A stretch of DNA of 64,000 nucleotides from Amoebidium appalachense (lineage: Eukaryota; Ichthyosporea). Both the position numbers and the translations under genes were made by a program. Below the pieces are notes generated by a model. The model made no database searches. It was not told the origin of the DNA and saw nothing but the letters and a program-made list of their open reading frames with translations. This document shows positions 35,290-47,460 of the stretch, piece after piece (position 1 is the first letter of the stretch; the number at the start of each line of letters is the position of its first letter). Location: the NCBI GenBank assembly GCA_963693365.1, contig CAVNZM010000016.1, positions 5,766,001-5,830,000 on the forward strand, given 5' to 3'.

Positions 35290-35791
35290 GTAAATCAGAT
35301 CTCGGATCAGAATAAAACATCCGCATGCAAGACGAGCTAAAAACAACAGAATAATATGGGGGACGGGGAGGGTGGGGGAGACTCGAGAAAGGAGAAAAAG
35401 AGGAGAACCCAAGGAAAAAGGAAACGAAGAGAGGGAGAGGGCGAGAAAGAACACTACAAACAATACAAAAGCTAACACAAACATCAAAGCCGTTGCTATC
35501 ACACATCATACGTATTCCAACAGACACACACATACACTTGCACATGCACACGCTACACACATACACATTCCCAAACAAACAAGCATGCATGCTACATGCA
35601 CACATGCACGCATGCATATGCACACATGCACGCATGCATGTGCACACATGCACGCATGCATGTGCACACATGCACGCATGCATGTGCACATGACCGTACA
35701 GATGTGCGCACATGTCACGCACACACACATATCCACCATAGTATTCGCACTTGTCTTTTCTAACACACACACGCACACACGCACACACACG

Positions 35792-35832
<41 letters not shown>

Positions 35833-36879
35833 TGTACACACGCACACACGCACACATACACACACACACACACACAGACACATACACACATACACACACA
35901 TACACACACGCCGCGCGCGCGCGCGCGCGGACAGACTAACAAATAGACACACAGGAGCGCTTTCGGAACCCTTTTAAAAACATTGCATTGAGATAAAAAG
36001 CACTGGAAAGAAGCGATGGTTTCCAACCAGCACGGGTGCAGGTGCCACGGTGACAGAGTGTGTGTGATGGTTTGGCGTGTGTTGGTGGGTTGTGGTGGTG
36101 GAACAAGAACTTGCAGTGGCATGCCCCACGGGGGAGAGAACATCATTAGCATTTTTCATGTTCAGCCACCACACCACATTTCTTCTTGGGCTGGTGTCCG
36201 TTGCTGCTTATTCATTTCAGGCCATGGAAGTTTCTATCCAAGTCAGGCATTTTAACAATAGCGAATAGATACTGTAACTTCCCTAGTAAACTGTAGTGAC
36301 ATTGTCGCACTGGTAATATGCGGTGATTATGATATATTTGTGCTTTTGTACAATGACAGCCTGTTGCAAAATACACAACAGCCGACTCAGAAATAAATCG
36401 AATGTATGATGACAAAGTGATACAATGAGTGGTGCGCTGAATGCACTCATAATGATCTTCGCCAATCCATGAAAGCTTGGGCTAGCAGTGGTATGGTGCA
36501 TGTACATGTAATATGGATGGTACCGTTGAATAGCTCTCATGAAAGGGCAGCTTGCTTCAAGAGAAAAAAAGATTTTAAGAAAAAAAGAGTACTTGATGTT
36601 TTTTGCCAATCGATAAATGCGTCGGACTAGTAGTGATATGTGGTACATGTGATATGTGTAGTACTAGTAGCTCTCATAAAATGGGGACCTTTAGGAAGTA
36701 ATTTATAAAATCAAAAACGAATGAGCATGTAGCCGTATGTTTACAGTTTCACTACGGAATATTCTTTTTCGAATATGAAAGATGGGCCGAGAGTGAGTCA
36801 CATTTTTTCTGTTGTTTGTCTTTAGTCAAAGCCTTGATATGCTCTGATGAAACATATCAATGCTTGCCCCTCCCGCAAA

Positions 36880-36913
<34 letters not shown>

Positions 36914-36950
36914 CCTCCCCTCCCCCGGTTCCGCCCCACCCCTTCCCCCT
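35290..36950. other. CA-rich and unique sequence, no gene
   Basis: It holds CA/GC arrays (about 35520-35935), a catgcacgcatg short tandem (35580-35690), and a diverged ~145-bp direct duplication (36460-36552 against 36604-36690) sharing ccaatc, gctagcagtggtat and tagctctcat. Confidence 0.6.
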
Positions 36951-36954
36951 TTCG

Positions 36955-38235
<1,281 letters not shown>

Positions 38236-38747
38236 TAATTGGCACATTGGTTCGATGTGAAATCCAACCCCCCAAATATGGCTATTGTGACATTTATTAC
38301 TTCTTTTGGCTTGTTTACCTCTTGCTTGATTGGCAGCCTTTGGCGGCAAAACTCCCGAGTGGAAACTCCACAACACATACAGATAACCCCCATAATACCC
38401 CCTAGGTGGACGTGATATATCCCGCCACTGAGAGCAGGATATCTCACCTTATTAGATCTGCAGAGATCCATTTTGATATATCAATTTTTGCACCCCCCCA
38501 GAATATCATCGGATAGATCTCGGGGATGCGCTGATTATCATCAGATATATCTGAGGGGTTTACGCTGTTTACTCGAGGCAAAGAGAACCAGTCTCAGGTA
38601 TGGGGGGGGGTTTTGCTCGGAATATCCCCTCAGCGGTATATCATGATCACGTACATAGATGTCGGGTGGTGACTATATATCAGGGTTTACTTTCTCTACG
38701 AGACACCATAAAGACTACAAGGAGAAATCAATTAGTTGGGGTTCCCC

Positions 38748-38785
<38 letters not shown>

Positions 38786-38817
38786 GGGCTCCCCTCGGGA
38801 CACTCGGTATCAGCTGG

Positions 38818-38888
<71 letters not shown>
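38818..38888. repeat. (TG)n in the LINE 3' region
   Basis: Pure dinucleotide array of about 70 bp between the LINE stop codon and the T run. Confidence 0.95.
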
Positions 38889-38892
<4 letters not shown>

Positions 38893-38978
38893 TGCGCTAT
38901 AATTTTGTAGTGATGTGTTTCTCAAGCCAATCAATACATCTAATAAACAGGTCGTAGTTACGCGTGTTTAGTATAAAA

Positions 38979-40131
38979 TCAAGGATGTTGTAATTGTAGG
39001 GTGTCTGTTGTGAATGTGACGTGTGTGTGTTGCGGTATTATGTGGTCTATCAAACTACATTTGGCGATACATGACCGGTTAAACTGGTGTGTGTGTGTGT
39101 TGTTTGGGCATGCAAATGATGCCACCTTATACTTATTAGATCTCCACTGTATAGCACGTGTACAGTAAAAGCGTGGTAATTGATCAATAATACCATCAGC
39201 TAGAGAAAGACCAGTTCTACAGGAAGGTAATATGTATTTAGGTGTTATACACTTGCGAGTGCCATATTTGGCAATATGGTTGAGGCGGTCAGTATATATA
39301 AAACGAGACATAAGGCTTAGTTTTTCAAGGTGTATTCTTTCATCGGGTCTAGTGTCGTGTGGTATCTTTTTCCATTTGTTATATTGCGTGATTATCTTGT
39401 GATTGTGTACATGTTTAATAAGTAAGTGGCAGTCCAAAGTCACACACACACTATTGCGGGGTTTATTTGTATTTGTGCCCAGGGGAGAAGGGGAGAGAGA
39501 GGGGAGGAAAGAGGGGAGAGGTGAGGAGGGGACAGGTCGGATAGAGAAGAGAGGGTGGGAGGGCAAATACTTCTTTAAGCGGCTTATGTGCTTATTGAAT
39601 TTCAGCGCGAGATAGGATACTCTAGCAGCTATTGGGACCAGACCATATATCGAGAGCGTTACAGGCCCAGGTTTACAACAGTTGTTAGATAGAAAGGAGG
39701 CAACTTCTGCTTCAAGGAAATTTGCCAAGGGTTTAAGCGCTCTAGTTCTCTCTTTCTTGATCCAAGCGGCGAGAAGGGGTAAACCATATTCACATGCCGG
39801 GAAGACAAAAGTGCGAATAAATGTAAGTCTAATAGAAGGATGGAGGGGTGTGTCTTTAAAAATATTAGCCGAGAAGAAAGCTAACCGCTTACGAGCCAAC
39901 TCTACCCTCTTTTCGACCATATGGGGAAACATAACACCAACAGAATCAACCGGAACACCAAGATATTTGTATTCTGGAACTATAGGTACAGGTTTAGATG
40001 ATAATGTAAATGTGTGTAAATTGTTAGCTATATCAGGTACAAGAACACCACATTTGTCTATGTTAAGGATCATAAGGTTTGCCTTGCACCACTCTGACAC
40101 TACATCGAACAATCTTTGCAGGCGTCTAGGG
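38979..40131 (-). pseudogene. LINE RT thumb and C-terminal region
   Basis: The frame starts RTPRRLQRLFDVVSEWCKAN, the normal continuation after YADD in LINE RTs, with NIDKCG and YKYLGV following. It ends at 38979. The first codons lie directly beside the target-site duplication of the inserted element. Confidence 0.85.
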
Positions 40132-40136
40132 GTACG
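40132..40136. other. Left target-site duplication GTACG
   Basis: The identical pentamer lies at 41167-41171. Five bases is usual for LTR-element integration. Confidence 0.7.
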
Positions 40137-40425
40137 TGTTGGAAGATGGTATCGTTATCCAGTCCGATCGCATGAATCAGATCATGATCGGCTGGTGGCC
40201 TGCGAGATCTTAACCGATCTCGTAGCTCAGTTGGTAGAGCACTCGACCGGAGATAGAGGGGTCGCGGGTTCAAATCCCGTCGGGATCATCTTTTTCTCAT
40301 CCTCTTCTCGCTGGGGTAAAAGCCAGCACGCCTTTACTGGCGTCATCACAACCATCGGCAGTGGTTAGGTTGTGATCTCAAGGCTAGCAAGATCGCTAGT
40401 CTCTGCACCAGGACAAAATCCAAAA
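40137..40425 (+). repeat. TRIM LTR copy 1
   Basis: 289 bp, TGTTGG to CCAAAA. It contains the palindrome gatcatgatc, the tRNA-like gene and TTTTT after it. Confidence 0.75.
40216..40288 (+). tRNA. tRNA-like gene, TRIM LTR 1
   Basis: A 73-nt class I cloverleaf. The acceptor pairs GATCTCG/CGGGATC with discriminator A; the D stem is GCTC/GAGC; the T stem is GCGGG/CCCGT with loop TTCAAAT. The A box TAGCTCAGTTGG and B box GGTTCAAATCC are intact and TTTTT follows within 5 nt. The anticodon arm CTCGA/TAGAG has one G-A mismatch and C instead of T before the GGA triplet. The position would give anticodon GGA (Ser), but Ser tRNAs normally have a long variable arm, so identity is not assigned. Confidence 0.75.
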
Positions 40426-40433
40426 TGGTAGCA
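40426..40433 (+). other. Candidate primer-binding site of the TRIM
   Basis: TGGTAGCA directly after LTR 1. The same octamer follows LTR 2 at 40797-40804. It is complementary to the 3' end of typical eukaryotic initiator tRNA-Met including CCA. Confidence 0.55.
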
Positions 40434-40507
40434 TGAACAGGGGTTCAGTGGGGACTGATGGGGGCAGTCCACCCTAACCTGATTCTGCGATTCGTCCTGA
40501 GTGGGGA

Positions 40508-40796
40508 TGTTGGAAGATGGTATCGTTATCCAGTCCGATCGCATGAATCAGATCATGATCGGCTGGTGGCCTGCGAGATCTTAACCGATCTCGTAGCTCA
40601 GTTGGTAGAGCACTCGACCGGAGATAGAGGGGTCGCGGGTTCAAATCCCGTCGGGATCATCTTTTTCTCATCCTCTTCTCGCTGGGGTAAAAGCCAGCAC
40701 GCCTTTACTGGCGTCATCACAACCATCGGCAGTGGTTAGGTTGTGATCTCAAGGCTAGCAAGATCGCTAGTCTCTGCACCAGGACAAAATCCAAAA
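40508..40796 (+). repeat. TRIM LTR copy 2
   Basis: 289 bp, identical to copies 1 and 3 by eye. Shared by the two overlapping TRIM units. Confidence 0.75.
40587..40659 (+). tRNA. tRNA-like gene, TRIM LTR 2
   Basis: Identical to the copy at 40216, 371 bp downstream, with the same promoter boxes, anticodon-arm defect and T-run terminator. Confidence 0.75.
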
Positions 40797-40877
40797 TGGT
40801 AGCATGAACAGGGGTTCAGTGGGGACTGAGGGGGCAGTCCACCCTAACCTGATTCTGCGATTCGTCCTGAGTGGGGA

Positions 40878-41166
40878 TGTTGGAAGATGGTATCGTTATC
40901 CAGTCCGATCGCATGAATCAGATCATGATCGGCTGGTGGCCTGCGAGATCTTAACCGATCTCGTAGCTCAGTTGGTAGAGCACTCGACCGGAGATAGAGG
41001 GGTCGCGGGTTCAAATCCCGTCGGGATCATCTTTTTCTCATCCTCTTCTCGCTGGGGTAAAAGCCAGCACGCCTTTACTGGCGTCATCACAACCATCGGC
41101 AGTGGTTAGGTTGTGATCTCAAGGCTAGCAAGATCGCTAGTCTCTGCACCAGGACAAAATCCAAAA
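40878..41166 (+). repeat. TRIM LTR copy 3
   Basis: 289 bp, identical by eye to the other copies. Its last base abuts the right target duplication. Confidence 0.75.
40957..41029 (+). tRNA. tRNA-like gene, TRIM LTR 3
   Basis: Identical to the other two copies, 370 bp after the second. Confidence 0.75.
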
Positions 41167-41171
41167 GTACG

Positions 41172-42614
41172 GGCAAGGAGGGACAGATCATCAGCATAGA
41201 GAAGTGCAGGCGGAAAGTTATTAATAGGGTCATCGTTTTCGGCGTAAATCTTGACAGCCAAATCATCTATAAATAGGTTAAACAAAAAGGGGCTAAGCAA
41301 TGAACCCTGCAAGAGACCTCTAGTACGAGCAAAACCATATGAAAGATGCCCATTAACCACAGCTCTACCATAGGTTTGAGACAAGAGTGCTTCTAACAGA
41401 ACACCAATGCAGTGTGGTACACCCCGTGCAGCAAGCTTTTCCCATAGGAGACCAGGGGAGACAGAATCGTAAGCAGTTTTCCAATCAATAAAGCCAACAT
41501 ATTGTGCACCAACTTGCATAGAATCGTGCAGTGCCATTATTTGAACATAACATGAATTGTTTTTACGAAAAGCGGATTGGCATGGGTGTATGTGAAGAAT
41601 AGATTGAAACCTAGGGTGATGTGCAAATAACCTAAGTAAGCAAGCTTCAAAGAATCTACGAACAACCTGGGTTAGTGTAATGGGGCGAAAGGATGATATG
41701 GGGCCCTCAGAGTCCTTCTTAACTATGGGGATCACTAAGGTATCTAACCAAGATGACGGGACATGTCCACATTTAACACACCAAGAAAAGAGAGAGCTTA
41801 ACATGATAGTAAGATCAGGTTTAATAGCACGATCACTTTCCTTTTGTGGGTAGGAGGGAACAAGGATTTTAAGAAACCCAGCAGGGAGTCCATCAGGTCC
41901 ACAAGACTTACTAGAGCTATAACTAGATATCACAGACCATATGGCATCGGGACTGAAAAAGGGGAGGATCGATTCTATGGGGATAGATGGGTCTACAGGC
42001 CACACAATAGGTTTCTGAGCGGGGGTCCTATCTTTAAACAGTTCCGAGAAATACTTATCAGAGTCTATGAGGGGGTCTCCAGTGGTATCACCAATAATAC
42101 GAGCAGGGGGGCCAAATCGATTCATACTAGCAAGCCGGCGCAAGCTTTCCTTTTGAGACAGGGGTTCACCTAGTCTAGCGGGAGTGGTGTTTGGTAACAA
42201 GAGAGCATCGGGATATTCCTTCCTACCACCGCCAGCATAATCACCGAGATCTATCAAATCATCAACAATAAAGTTAGTGCATGTATCTAGTACGAGATGT
42301 GAATCTGGCCTGGCTTGTGCAGATTCTAATAGGCGCATATATATAGGGTGTTTCGTAGCATAGCATACACATACATCAACTCTACCCCACTGTGACTTAA
42401 GCTGGGATAGACGGAGGCGAAAGGTGGGAGGGGGGAGGGGGGAGCAGATCAAGGGAGATCTTAGGTAGGAAAAGGATAGGAGAGTGGTCAGATGACCTAG
42501 AGAGGTTAGGAGGGAGAGAGAGTTTTGACATGGTTGATGGCCAAAAGGCCACTCCCCAGTCGGTGTTGTGGGCATGGGATATTTGAGGGAACCGCAAAGT
42601 GTGACTTTGGACAT
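41172..42614 (-). pseudogene. LINE reverse transcriptase core
   Basis: Motifs in order: SCGPDGLPAGFLK, SSFRPITL, SAFRKNNSC, FIDWKTAYDSV, RGLLQGSLLSPFLFN and LLYADDLSLLAR, the catalytic YADD. The frame runs out of LINE sequence at 41172, where the inserted LTR begins. An N-terminal segment in this frame lies across the endonuclease end, in a different frame from it. Confidence 0.9.
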
Positions 42615-42855
42615 ACCTTGCTAAAGGGATAGCACGCTCCGGGGGCTTAGATGGGTACCCGACACTCACTTGCAGTGTGTCTGTGTGGTGGAGTCGCGTG
42701 TTAAAATCACCTAAAATAACAGTGGACATTGGTAACTGTGACAACTCGTGAGTCAATTCGACAACCGACATAGATGGTGGGTAATATACAAAAGTAAAAA
42801 CATTAGAAAGAAACTCTATAGAAACCGAGAATTCCGTTTTTGCTACCGGTTTGTG
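42450..42855 (-). pseudogene. LINE endonuclease, C-terminal half
   Basis: FVYYPPS, VILGDFNTR and SDHSPILF match the later motifs of the exonuclease-endonuclease-phosphatase domain. The N-terminal catalytic Asn and Glu motifs are absent. The frame upstream of 42855 is read from the tandem array instead. Confidence 0.75.
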
Positions 42856-43097
42856 TTGGAGTGCAGACTTACGCTCACTCCACAATATGTGTATGTTAGC
42901 TTTACAATTGGTTCCGTGTACACAGACACACGCTGACACTCGATCACCACATGCACATCTGCATAGTTGAGGAATGTTGCCAATTGTGTTTTGACTGCAA
43001 ACGATTGGTTCACTGGTCCCAGAGATCTCTAAATGAAAGTAACCAATCCGATTAGCACCTGGCATCCGGATTACATTCCAGACTGCTGCCCCACGGG

Positions 43098-43105
43098 TAT
43101 ATAAG
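43098..43105 (+). promoter_or_regulatory. TATA box in tandem unit 1
   Basis: TATATAAG, with ccaat-type words upstream. The expected start falls on the ATGGAG repeats about 31 nt downstream. Confidence 0.45.
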
Positions 43106-43830
43106 CCACGTCTCTGCCAGGTGCAGACATGGAGTTCAGACATGGAGTTCAGTCATGGAGTTAAGTCATGGAGTTAAGTCATGGAGTTCAGTCATGGAGT
43201 TAACACACTGAAAGCAGTAAAAAACGGGTCAGCGCCCAAGCGCGCCACGACGACCCTAGTCACAGCGGACTCTACTTCCAACAGGGTTATGGGCCCAGAC
43301 ACGACACCGCGGCCTCTAACTTCACGTCCCCTACGACGCCTTGAACGGAGGAGCCCAGAAACCGACTTCTAGGCTGTACCCTACACCCGCGAGCGTATTT
43401 CCGTGAAGTAGAGACTTTCGCTTCCACAAACTCCATCCGCAGCAGCCTGCGACATCAACGTCAAGTATTCCACTTCATTGGCGGGGCACGCACCACAGTG
43501 GAATGCACACCCCGGTCTACCCTGCAAGCAGCCACACTCACTCTCTCTTCTCTAGTGGTGTGTACACTTCTCCAATTGGGTAGGGGTGTTGGAGTGCAGA
43601 CTTACGCTCACTCCACAATATGTGTATGTTAGCTTTACAATTGGTTCCGTGTACACAGACACACGCTGACACTCGATCACCACATGCACATCTGCATAGT
43701 TGAGGAATGTTGCCAATTGTGTTTTGACTGCAAACGATTGGTTCACTGGTCCCAGAGATCTCTAAATGAAAGTAACCAATCCGATTAGCACCTGGCATCC
43801 GGATTACATTCCAGACTGCTGCCCCACGGG

Positions 43831-43838
43831 TATATAAG
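43831..43838 (+). promoter_or_regulatory. TATA box in tandem unit 2
   Basis: Same sequence and spacing as in unit 1. Confidence 0.45.
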
Positions 43839-44528
43839 CCACGTCTCTGCCAGGTGCAGTCATGGAGTTCAGTCATGGAGTTCAGTCAGACATGGAGTTA
43901 ACACACTGAAAGCAGTAAAAAAACGGGTCAGCGCCCAAGCGCGCCACGACGACCCTAGTCACAGCGGACTCTACTTCCAACAGGGTTATGGGCCCAGACA
44001 CGACACCGCGGCCTCTAACTTCACGTCCCCTACGACGCCTTGAACGGAGGAGCCCAGAAACCGACTTCTAGGCTGTACCCTACACCCGCGAGCGTATTTC
44101 CGTGAAGTAGAGACTTTCGCTTCCACAAACTCCATCCGCAGCAGCCTGCGACATCAACGTCAAGTATTCCACTTCATTGGCGGGGCACGCACCACAGTGG
44201 AATGCACACCCCGGTCTACCCTGCAAGCAGCCACACTCACTCTCTCTTCTCTACAGTGGTGTGTACACTTCTCCAATTGGGTAGGGGTGTTGGAGTGCAG
44301 ACTTACGCTCACTCCACAATATGTGTATGTTAGCTTTACAATTGGTTCCGTGTACACAGACACACGCTGACACTCGATCACCACATGCACATCTGCATAG
44401 TTGAGGAATGTTGCCAATTGTGTTTTGACTGCAAACGATTGGTTCACTGGTCCCAGAGATCTCTAAATGAAAGTAACCAATCCGATTAGCACCTGGCATC
44501 CGGATTACATTCCAGACTGCTGCCCCAC

Positions 44529-45028
44529 NNNNNNNNNNNNNNNNNNNNNNNNNNNNNNNNNNNNNNNNNNNNNNNNNNNNNNNNNNNNNNNNNNNNNNNN
44601 NNNNNNNNNNNNNNNNNNNNNNNNNNNNNNNNNNNNNNNNNNNNNNNNNNNNNNNNNNNNNNNNNNNNNNNNNNNNNNNNNNNNNNNNNNNNNNNNNNNN
44701 NNNNNNNNNNNNNNNNNNNNNNNNNNNNNNNNNNNNNNNNNNNNNNNNNNNNNNNNNNNNNNNNNNNNNNNNNNNNNNNNNNNNNNNNNNNNNNNNNNNN
44801 NNNNNNNNNNNNNNNNNNNNNNNNNNNNNNNNNNNNNNNNNNNNNNNNNNNNNNNNNNNNNNNNNNNNNNNNNNNNNNNNNNNNNNNNNNNNNNNNNNNN
44901 NNNNNNNNNNNNNNNNNNNNNNNNNNNNNNNNNNNNNNNNNNNNNNNNNNNNNNNNNNNNNNNNNNNNNNNNNNNNNNNNNNNNNNNNNNNNNNNNNNNN
45001 NNNNNNNNNNNNNNNNNNNNNNNNNNNN
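44529..45028. other. Assembly gap, 500 N
   Basis: Exactly 500 N, a conventional gap size. It interrupts the third tandem unit, so the true array length is unknown. Confidence 0.99.
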
Positions 45029-45125
45029 GAACTGTCGATAGTGATAGAAAATGTCATTGGAAGAACAATCGGGAAGGTCATCACGTGATAGATATTTGGA
45101 AGTGATCTACTGGAAAGAGCGAAGC

Positions 45126-46451
45126 AAGCCAAAACGACTTCCAATAAATGCAGAAAACAAGATTGTCCATATCCTCATTCAGTGCGGCATCAAGGCCCAG
45201 TGGCGGTGGGGCGCCAGGTAAAGGGGTAAGGCTATTCACTCTAGCAAGCTACGCTGATAGCGGCAGAGCAGACTGGCCTACCCAAAGCCCCCTCAAGGCG
45301 CAGGGAGCGGTACTGGGCGCCAGGTAAGGGGTAGGCCAGTCACTCTAGCAAGCTACGCTGATAGCGGCAGAGCAGACAGGCCTACCCAAAGCCCCTCAAG
45401 GCGCTGAGCGACACGGGCCCCGGGGCCGGGCAACCTTTTTGTTGGCAACGCAGTTTCAAGCACTTCCAAGTGTGGCACTGCTACGCGAATCTTGCTCTGC
45501 CGTCGACGGCTACGCAACACAGTCTCTTCACCGGGCCACTCTCCCCCTATCCAAACGTGGCCCATGCCAACCATTTTGTTATAGGCACAGAGTTATGCAC
45601 CATGATGATAGTAGGAGTGCTTTTTGGTCCACAACAGCTCCGCCATTGTGTTTGGGCACCGTCTGTATGGAATCCTACTACACAACGATTAGTATTCCCA
45701 TCGGGAGTGAAAACCCTACGCTCGCTTCACCGATCTGTCCGCAGCCTATACGACAAGCACCACCTGGCCCTACACACAGACACAGGGACGCACACACACA
45801 CACGTACACATATACACACACGTGTACGCACCTTCCCATCAGTGAGCCCGCTCCCCCCTCCCTCCCTGCACCTTTCCCCTTAATATGCATACTCTATACT
45901 CCCCCCCCCCCCCCCCCCCCCCTCCCTCCCCCCCTCCCTCCCTCTCTCTCTCATGCACACAGACTCGCAAAATCAGCATACGTGTGCTAGTGCACGCGCT
46001 CACAGCCACACACACACTCACGCACACACACACACATTTTAACACGCACTTGCGTGCACACACAGACGCAAGACCCACACACACATTCACACATGCATGA
46101 CGATGTGCACCGGACGCCGATCACACACACGCGACAAAACTTACAATTGATGTAACCCTAACAGACAGCTATAGCTAGAACCCTGTCTTTTGCCGGCACG
46201 GTCAAGTCAAGATGCCTAATGCATGCTTACCAGTAGGTGTGGGAACACTACTGCATCCAGAACATTTCTCAGAGAAACACCTTGGCCTGTGCGGGCTGGT
46301 ATCTGCCCGTGCACATGGGCATGGACCATGGGGATGGACACGCCACGGCCCACACACACATTGTCATAAAAGAGGGGGGGGGGGGGGGGGGGGAGGTATG
46401 CAAACACGCACTGTCGCACACACACACAAACACACACACATACACACGCGC

Positions 46452-46528
<77 letters not shown>

Positions 46529-47399
46529 CGCGCGCGCGCGCACACACACACACACACACTGTTGGAATACGTATCGACGTACGCTGTCACAACAAGAGAC
46601 TTGAAGTATGTGTGTGTGTCTTAGCTTTGTTTGTATTCGTGCCTGGTTTTCTGCTTTGTGCTCTCTTCCTTTTCTGTCTCCCCCCCCCCCCCCCCCCCAT
46701 TTCACTCTCTCCCCCTTGTTTCCGTGTGCACAGATATCTGTAGCTCCATGCACACCTGTCAGGACGTGTTCTGTTTTACTTGTGTTTGCTCTCCTCTGTT
46801 TTACTGTGTGTAGAGTGATTGGCTAGCTATCTTTGTTGTCCTTCTTTTTAGGTGGAAATAGGAGGGCTCGCCAATAGACGCGAGTGAGCCGATTTGTAGA
46901 CCGTGGTGTTGCATTCCATTCTATTTATAGACGTGTTGTGATTGGACACATTAGATCTGTTTGAATCCGTTTCCCACGATGTGTCTTCACTCTGAGAGTG
47001 TCGGCTATTAGGAAATATATGTATTTAGATGAGTTTCTTTATAGAGACGAGTGTAAATATATATGTGAATTAATAGTGGCAAGTTGTGTGAGTCACTTAA
47101 TTTATGTAAGCAGAGTTTCTAAGCTTCCGTTATATCGGAAGTTAGAAAGCGTTTTCTCTTTGGAATGTATTTGCTCTGTAGTTGAAGGAACCCGATTGGT
47201 TCCCTTCTTTTAGTTGAGATTAGATGATGAGTGGGCCAGAACAAAAAGGCCCGAGAGTGCAATAAACGTCAGTTGTTTTTTCAATCTTTCTCGTGCCGTG
47301 AACAACTCCGATTGCCCTCTCTTTATTGTGTTAGTCGTGTTTTACATGACACCTCTGTGCACTCTGCTCCCTTAGACCCGTACATAACAACACACACAC

Positions 47400-47460
<61 letters not shown>

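Larger units (their letters stand above)
40137..41166 (+). mobile_element. Tandem miniature LTR retrotransposon (TRIM-like) with tRNA-like genes in its LTRs
   Basis: Three 289-bp direct repeats (40137-40425, 40508-40796, 40878-41166), identical by eye, alternate with 82- and 81-bp spacers. Each long repeat starts TGTTGG and ends CCAAAA. Each spacer begins TGGTAGCA, which resembles a primer-binding site for initiator Met tRNA, and ends in the purine-rich GAGTGGGGA next to the following repeat, like a polypurine tract. The whole is flanked by GTACG on both sides (40132-40136 and 41167-41171). No coding capacity is seen. This is the LTR-internal-LTR-internal-LTR layout known for tandem TRIMs. 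Replication would need proteins from another LTR element. Each LTR carries a tRNA-like sequence at offset 80-152. A plain tandem tRNA array would not explain the duplication and terminal motifs. Confidence 0.75.
38749..42855 (-). mobile_element. LINE (non-LTR retrotransposon), interrupted and 5'-truncated
   Basis: The minus strand carries the C-terminal half of an EEP endonuclease (42855-42450), a complete reverse transcriptase core (to 41172) and the thumb/C-terminal region (40131-38979). A (CA)n array and a 33-nt T run on the plus strand (38749-38781) would be its 3' UTR and poly(A). The element at 40137-41166 splits it. The 5' end joins a ~700-bp tandem array inside the endonuclease domain, so the first half of that domain is missing. 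Frames shift between endonuclease and RT at a C/G-rich tract (42428-42443). It is not intact as read. Confidence 0.85.
42856..44528. repeat. Tandem array, about 700-bp units, truncated by the gap
   Basis: Units start ttggagtgcagacttacgct at 42856, 43589 and 44290, so periods are 733 and 701. Most of the difference comes from a 13-bp catggagttcag minisatellite inside the unit. Each complete unit has TATATAAG on the plus strand (43098 and 43831) about 31 nt before a catggag run. The array meets the truncated 5' side of the LINE. Confidence 0.85.

Noticed and set aside
35580-35700. Short regularly spaced catgcacgcatg units as a CRISPR-like array
   Set aside because: Units are contiguous without unique spacers; it is a simple tandem repeat in eukaryotic DNA.
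40137-41166. Simple tandem cluster of three ordinary tRNA genes
   Set aside because: The repeat borders are TGTTGG/CCAAAA and not the tRNA, the outer flanks are a 5-bp duplication, and the anticodon arm is non-canonical. The LTR-element model explains more.
43538-43876. Minus-strand frame shared by the tandem units (CTWQRRGLYTRGAAVWNVIR)
   Set aside because: It repeats because the DNA repeats. It lacks endonuclease motifs and ends differently in each unit, so I do not call it a gene.
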